Shown here: positions 60,544 through 64,000 of the stretch, one piece after another
Layout: each line of letters starts with the position of its first letter
How positions within the stretch are numbered: the first letter of the stretch is position 1
Source: Pseudomonas taeanensis MS-3
GTDB taxonomy: Bacteria > Pseudomonadota > Gammaproteobacteria > Pseudomonadales > Pseudomonadaceae
DNA: 64,000 nucleotides
Assembly (NCBI RefSeq): GCF_000498575.2
Contig: NZ_AWSQ01000009.1
Location: 62,001-126,000 of the forward strand
Direction of reading: 5' to 3'
Translations under genes and position numbers: made by a program
The notes under the pieces: model-generated
Told to the model about the DNA's origin: nothing
Database searches by the model: none
The model's input: only the letters and a program-made list of their open reading frames with translations

Positions 60544-60947
60544 TGAATGGGAAACTTACCCTAAGGCAATTGGATCTTCCTATTGATCGGTTTTGCCCAA
60601 CTGGTTAGCCCTTGAAGCGTATCGTCGCGGTCAGGATCAAGCGCACTCTAAATCGCCTCTGAGTTTGCAGGTTTGTAATGATCGCTTTTGACCGATTCTG
60701 TTGAAAACGTCGATGCTGACCAGAAGAGCTTGAAGGAGGTCTAGTGATGCCTGTTTTCGCGCTTCAACGTGAGCTTCAGAACAATTCGATAGCTGCGCCA
60801 GCTCAGATTTAAAAGCTAGGCACGTACTTTCAGCGCTAGAGCCAAGAGCGGACTTTTTCAACCTAATTGGCCGACTGCAGCCCTTCGCAGATTCCCCACT
60901 ACTCCTCGAACCTGCTCTCACCCCATCAGGTTCAGAGCTGCATCGTT
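60544..60947. other. 404-base gap, nothing recognised
   Basis: The gap lies between convergent LysR genes. It has no frame with family resemblance, no clear terminator and no repeat that I could identify. Confidence 0.5.
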
Positions 60948-61862
60948 TTACTCGGGCCTCGCCTGTCCCAGCTGCTCCTTGCAGTAATCCATGAACAGCT
61001 GTGCCGGTTTGGTCAGTTGGGCGCGCTTGAGCCAGGCGGCCACCAGGCCGGAGGTCGCCACCTGCTCGGCGATGTCCACTGTCACCACCTTCTTGCCGTC
61101 GTAGGTGCATTCCGAATGTGGGCGGGTCACCAGCAGCGAAAAGCCGAAGCCCTGACCGACCATGCCGCGAACCATCTCGATCGACGGTGAGCTGAAGACG
61201 ATGTTCGGGGTCAGGCCCAGCTCAGTAAAGATACTCACGAAGTAGGTCCGGCTCGGTAGCACGTCGAGCAGGATCATCGGTTCCAGGCACAGGTCGCGCA
61301 GTGAAACCTGGGTCTGCTGGGTGAAGCGGTGACCCTCGGGCAGTAGCGCGTAGGGTTTCTGCGGCGGCATCAAGGGCTCGGTTTCGATGGTGTTGTCGAG
61401 GTCGTGTTCGTAGAGAAAGGCCAGGTCGAAGGTGCCGGCGGTGAGGCCCTGAACCAGTTCCTGTTGCTCGCCGTCGCGCAGGCGGATTTCCACTCCCGGG
61501 TAGAGGGCGGTGAACCCGGCGATCAGGCGCGGCAGGTATAACGGCGCCACCGTCTCGAAGCAGCCGATGTCGATCTGCCCGGCCACTATGTCGTTATCCG
61601 CCAGGGCGTTCTGCTCGAACTCGTGGGCCATGCGCAGCAGTTCCTGCGCCTTGCGATAGAAGCGCGCGCCGCTGGGGGTGAGCGATACGCCCTGGGCATG
61701 GTGACGAATGAGCAACTGCACGCCGAAGTTGTCCTCCAGGCCCTTGACCGCGGTGGAGATCGACGGCTGGGCGATATACAGCTTGCGCGAGGCCTCGGCA
61801 ACGCTGCCAGCCTCCACGGTGGTCACGAAATACTTGAGTTGGCGCAAGGTATAGGTAGCCAC
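60948..61862 (-). CDS. LysR-family regulator, divergent from the aldehyde dehydrogenase
   Basis: A 304-residue regulator (YTLRQLKYFVTTVEAGSVAEAS, QPSISTAVKGLEDNFGV). I choose the GTG at 61862 because GAGG lies five bases upstream; the frame also opens at a GTG at 61895 with no such site. It is divergent from the ALDH and permease genes and probably controls them. A broken copy of its middle is at 56010-56195. Confidence 0.88.
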   Translation of the reverse strand: MATYTLRQLKYFVTTVEAGSVAEASRKLYIAQPSISTAVKGLEDNFGVQLLIRHHAQGVSLTPSGARFYRKAQELLRMAHEFEQNALADNDIVAGQIDIGCFETVAPLYLPRLIAGFTALYPGVEIRLRDGEQQELVQGLTAGTFDLAFLYEHDLDNTIETEPLMPPQKPYALLPEGHRFTQQTQVSLRDLCLEPMILLDVLPSRTYFVSIFTELGLTPNIVFSSPSIEMVRGMVGQGFGFSLLVTRPHSECTYDGKKVVTVDIAEQVATSGLVAAWLKRAQLTKPAQLFMDYCKEQLGQARPE

Positions 61863-62168
61863 GCAAACCTCTGCTGGGTTGGTGCTGCCCGGCACTCGGA
61901 CAGTTGGTTGGGCTGGGGTGCAGCGGGCTTGATTGTCCGCCTGGTTCCGCTACGTCAGTTGTAGGCACTGCATGCGCGCTGGCGCAAGGGTCGCCCGTCG
62001 AGTCTGCACCATACCCCAGCTGCGCGGTTGGGGAGCGCTCGCTCTGCCGAGCTTTTTTATGGGTCCCGAGCATATTTTTACTAATTTTCCTCCGCCGAGG
62101 TATGTCGCAGTATCCCCCTCAACTGAACACATAGATGACCGTCGCGGCGGTCGATGAGGGAGTGCAGC
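61863..62168. promoter_or_regulatory. Divergent promoter region of the LysR / aldehyde dehydrogenase pair
   Basis: About 306 bases with no gene. The stretch 62050-62100 is richer in A+T (CATATTTTTACTAATTTTCC) and is a likely promoter site. I could not fix a LysR box. Confidence 0.4.
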
Positions 62169-63659
62169 GTGTTAGATCTCAGCTATTGGCAACAGCGGGC
62201 GGCTCGCCAAGGGTTTATCGACAAGGCACTGATCGGCGGGCGTCAGGTGGCTGCCGCCTCCGGTATGTCCTTCGACTCGATCAATCCTGCGACCAACCAG
62301 CTGCTGGCCCAGGTGACCGCCTGCGGCGAGGCCGAGGTCGACCTGGCGGTACGCAGTGCACGCCAGGCCTTCGAGCAGGGCCCCTGGGCACGGATGGCAC
62401 CGGGCGAGCGCAAGAAAGTTCTGCTGCGTTTGGCCGAGCTGATTCTGCAGCACCGCGAGGAACTGGCGCTGCTCGACTCGCTGAACATGGGCAAGCCGGT
62501 GATGGATGCCTTCAACATCGACGTGCCCGGCGCCGCCCATGTGTTCGCCTGGTATGGCGAAAGCCTGGACAAACTCTACGACCAGGTCGCGCCCACTGCG
62601 CAGAACGTGCTGGCGACCATCACCCGTGTGCCGCTCGGCGTGGTCGCCGCTGTGGTGCCATGGAACTTCCCGCTGGACATGGCCGCCTGGAAGCTCGCGC
62701 CGGCGCTGGCGTCGGGCAACAGCGTGGTGCTCAAGCCGGCGGAGCAGTCGCCGTTCTCCGCCCTGCGTCTGGGCGAATTGGCGCTGGAAGCTGGAGTCCC
62801 GGAAGGCGTGCTGAATGTGCTGCCGGGCCTCGGTGAGTGCGCCGGCAAGGCCCTGGGCCTGCATCCGGATGTTGATTGCCTGGTGTTCACCGGTTCGACC
62901 CAGGTGGGCAAGTACTTCATGCAGTACGCGGCGCAGTCGAATCTCAAGCAAGTCTGGCTGGAGTGCGGCGGCAAGAGCCCGAGTCTGATCTTCGACGATT
63001 GCCAGGACCTCGATCTGGCTGCGGAAAAAGCCGCCTTCGCGATTTTCTTCAATCAGGGCGAGGTCTGTTCGGCCAACTCGCGCCTGCTGGTCCAGCGCTC
63101 GATCCATGACGAGTTCGTCGAGCGCCTGATCGACAAGGCCCGTCAGTGGCAGCCGGGCGATCCACTCGACCCCAGCAGCCGCGCCGGTGCCCTGGTCGAT
63201 GCCGGTCAGACGGCTGGCGTGATGGGCTTTATCGAGGGCGCCCAGGCGCAGGGCGCGAAGCTGGTGTGTGGTGGCGAGCGCCTGAGCATCAACGGCTCGA
63301 GCAACTTCGTGCAGCCCACGCTATTTACCGGGGTCAGCGCCGAGATGCGTCTGGCCCGTGAGGAAGTGTTCGGCCCGGTACTGGCAATCAGTGCCTTCGA
63401 TGACGAAGACCAGGCCGTGAGCCTGGCCAACGACAGCATCTACGGACTGGCTGCATCGCTATGGAGTGACGACCTCAATCGCGCTCACCGCGTCGCCCGC
63501 CGGCTAAACGCCGGCACGGTGTCGGTCAATACGGTGGACGCTCTGGATGTGACAGTGCCGTTCGGCGGCGGCAAGCAGTCCGGTTTCGGTCGCGACCTGT
63601 CGCTGCATTCCTTCGATAAGTACACCCAGCTGAAAACCACCTGGTTTCAGTTGCGTTAA
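62169..63659 (+). CDS. Aldehyde dehydrogenase (PuuC/KauB-like)
   Basis: A 496-residue NAD-dependent dehydrogenase with VVPWNFPLDMAAWKLAPAL, VFTGSTQVGKYF, the catalytic Glu in LECGGKSPSLIFDD near residue 263 and the catalytic Cys in NQGEVCSANSRL near residue 297. It is closest in style to gamma-glutamyl-aminobutyraldehyde and 4-guanidinobutyraldehyde dehydrogenases. The GTG at 62169 has AGGGAG at good spacing; the ATG at 62154 is an alternative. The adjoining permease supports amine or amino-acid use. Confidence 0.9.
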   Translation: MLDLSYWQQRAARQGFIDKALIGGRQVAAASGMSFDSINPATNQLLAQVTACGEAEVDLAVRSARQAFEQGPWARMAPGERKKVLLRLAELILQHREELALLDSLNMGKPVMDAFNIDVPGAAHVFAWYGESLDKLYDQVAPTAQNVLATITRVPLGVVAAVVPWNFPLDMAAWKLAPALASGNSVVLKPAEQSPFSALRLGELALEAGVPEGVLNVLPGLGECAGKALGLHPDVDCLVFTGSTQVGKYFMQYAAQSNLKQVWLECGGKSPSLIFDDCQDLDLAAEKAAFAIFFNQGEVCSANSRLLVQRSIHDEFVERLIDKARQWQPGDPLDPSSRAGALVDAGQTAGVMGFIEGAQAQGAKLVCGGERLSINGSSNFVQPTLFTGVSAEMRLAREEVFGPVLAISAFDDEDQAVSLANDSIYGLAASLWSDDLNRAHRVARRLNAGTVSVNTVDALDVTVPFGGGKQSGFGRDLSLHSFDKYTQLKTTWFQLR

Positions 63660-63701
63660 TCCGCAAGGGCATCCCCTACAACTACAAAAGAGGGTGAAAC
63701 A

Positions 63702-64000
63702 ATGACGCAGGATATAAGTGTTCCGCTGCAAGGTGCGGCCGCCGCACCACGGGTAAAGGGCGCGCGCAAAGCGCTGGGCCTGGGTTCCCTGCTGGCCGTG
63801 GCCATTGGCCTGGTGGTGTCGCAAGGGGTGATGGTGCTGATGCTGCAAGGCGCGGGTATTGCCGGCTTGGGCTTTATCGTGCCGCTGGGCCTGGCCTATC
63901 TGCTGGCCCTGAGCTACGCCTTTTCCTTTTCCGAATTGGCATTGATGATCCCGCGTGCCGGCAGCCTGAGCAGCTATACCGAGGTCGCGATTGGTCAGTT
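63702..64000 (+). CDS. APC-family amino acid permease, cut by the right edge
   Basis: The first 99 codons of an amino acid/polyamine transporter: a short N-tail, then LGLGSLLAVAIGLVVSQGVMVLML and a second helix ending in MIPRAGSLSSYTEVAIG, the consensus start of the family. GAGGG precedes the ATG. It is 42 bases after the aldehyde dehydrogenase gene and probably in one operon with it. Confidence 0.85.
   Translation, partial: MTQDISVPLQGAAAAPRVKGARKALGLGSLLAVAIGLVVSQGVMVLMLQGAGIAGLGFIVPLGLAYLLALSYAFSFSELALMIPRAGSLSSYTEVAIGQ

Noticed and set aside
60637..61110. 157-codon minus-strand frame overlapping the LysR C-terminus
   Set aside because: It lies out of frame with the LysR gene and has no motif or ribosome site.

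Overview
The window is bacterial chromosome of high GC with dense, mostly intact genes. Gene content and order point to a Pseudomonas: a btuB-cobO-cobB-bluB-cobD-cobC-cobQ-cobU-cobT-cobC-cobS run, nap genes with an Anr/Dnr-type site, an OprD-family porin, paired NlpC/P60 lipoproteins, and Pseudomonas-style REP hairpins. The species cannot be fixed from the sequence alone. No tRNA, rRNA, CRISPR array or prophage was seen.

Layout. 1-6248: M18 aminopeptidase (cut by the left edge), Sfp-type phosphopantetheinyl transferase, a candidate sRNA ending in a strong terminator, an AraC regulator with a degenerate receiver domain, a secreted protein of unknown function, and DMT and MFS transporters. 6365-11438: a decayed IS1595-family transposase next to the periplasmic nitrate reductase operon napEDABC (no napF). 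11611-17803: an AraC regulator divergent from an acyl-CoA dehydrogenase / amidohydrolase / acyl-CoA ligase / CaiB-type CoA-transferase cluster, probably degrading an unidentified carboxylic acid. 17990-20859: a bufferin-type (MNIO RiPP) operon with DUF2282 precursor, DUF692 enzyme, DUF2063 partner and DoxX protein, preceded by a glutaredoxin gene. 21264-28983: housekeeping and small genes (SprT-like, Yip1, DnaJ-related, TtcA, 3-methyladenine glycosylase, SIR2, two NlpC/P60 lipoproteins, O-methyltransferase, HNH protein, secreted protein).

29104-41310: a cobalamin riboswitch, the BtuB receptor, a small membrane protein and the late cobalamin synthesis and assembly genes. Most are translationally coupled by ATGA overlaps, but REP hairpins interrupt the run. 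One REP sits inside a duplicated cobU/cobT junction.

41311-64000: an accessory-looking catabolic region. A FAD monooxygenase / Rid / DUF1028 / ArgE-like operon comes first, then a relic-rich gap, a chemoreceptor, and an organic-acid operon on the minus strand (PrpF-like isomerase, OprD porin, TctCBA transporter, D-hydroxyacid dehydrogenase) under a divergent LysR regulator. Next are broken pieces of a LysR gene and of argE, a DAACS symporter coupled to a fused double Asp/Glu racemase, and LysR genes beside an aldehyde dehydrogenase and an APC permease that runs off the right edge. The broken pieces match the intact LysR (60948-61862) and argE (44637-45794), so this interval has been rearranged by duplication and insertion.
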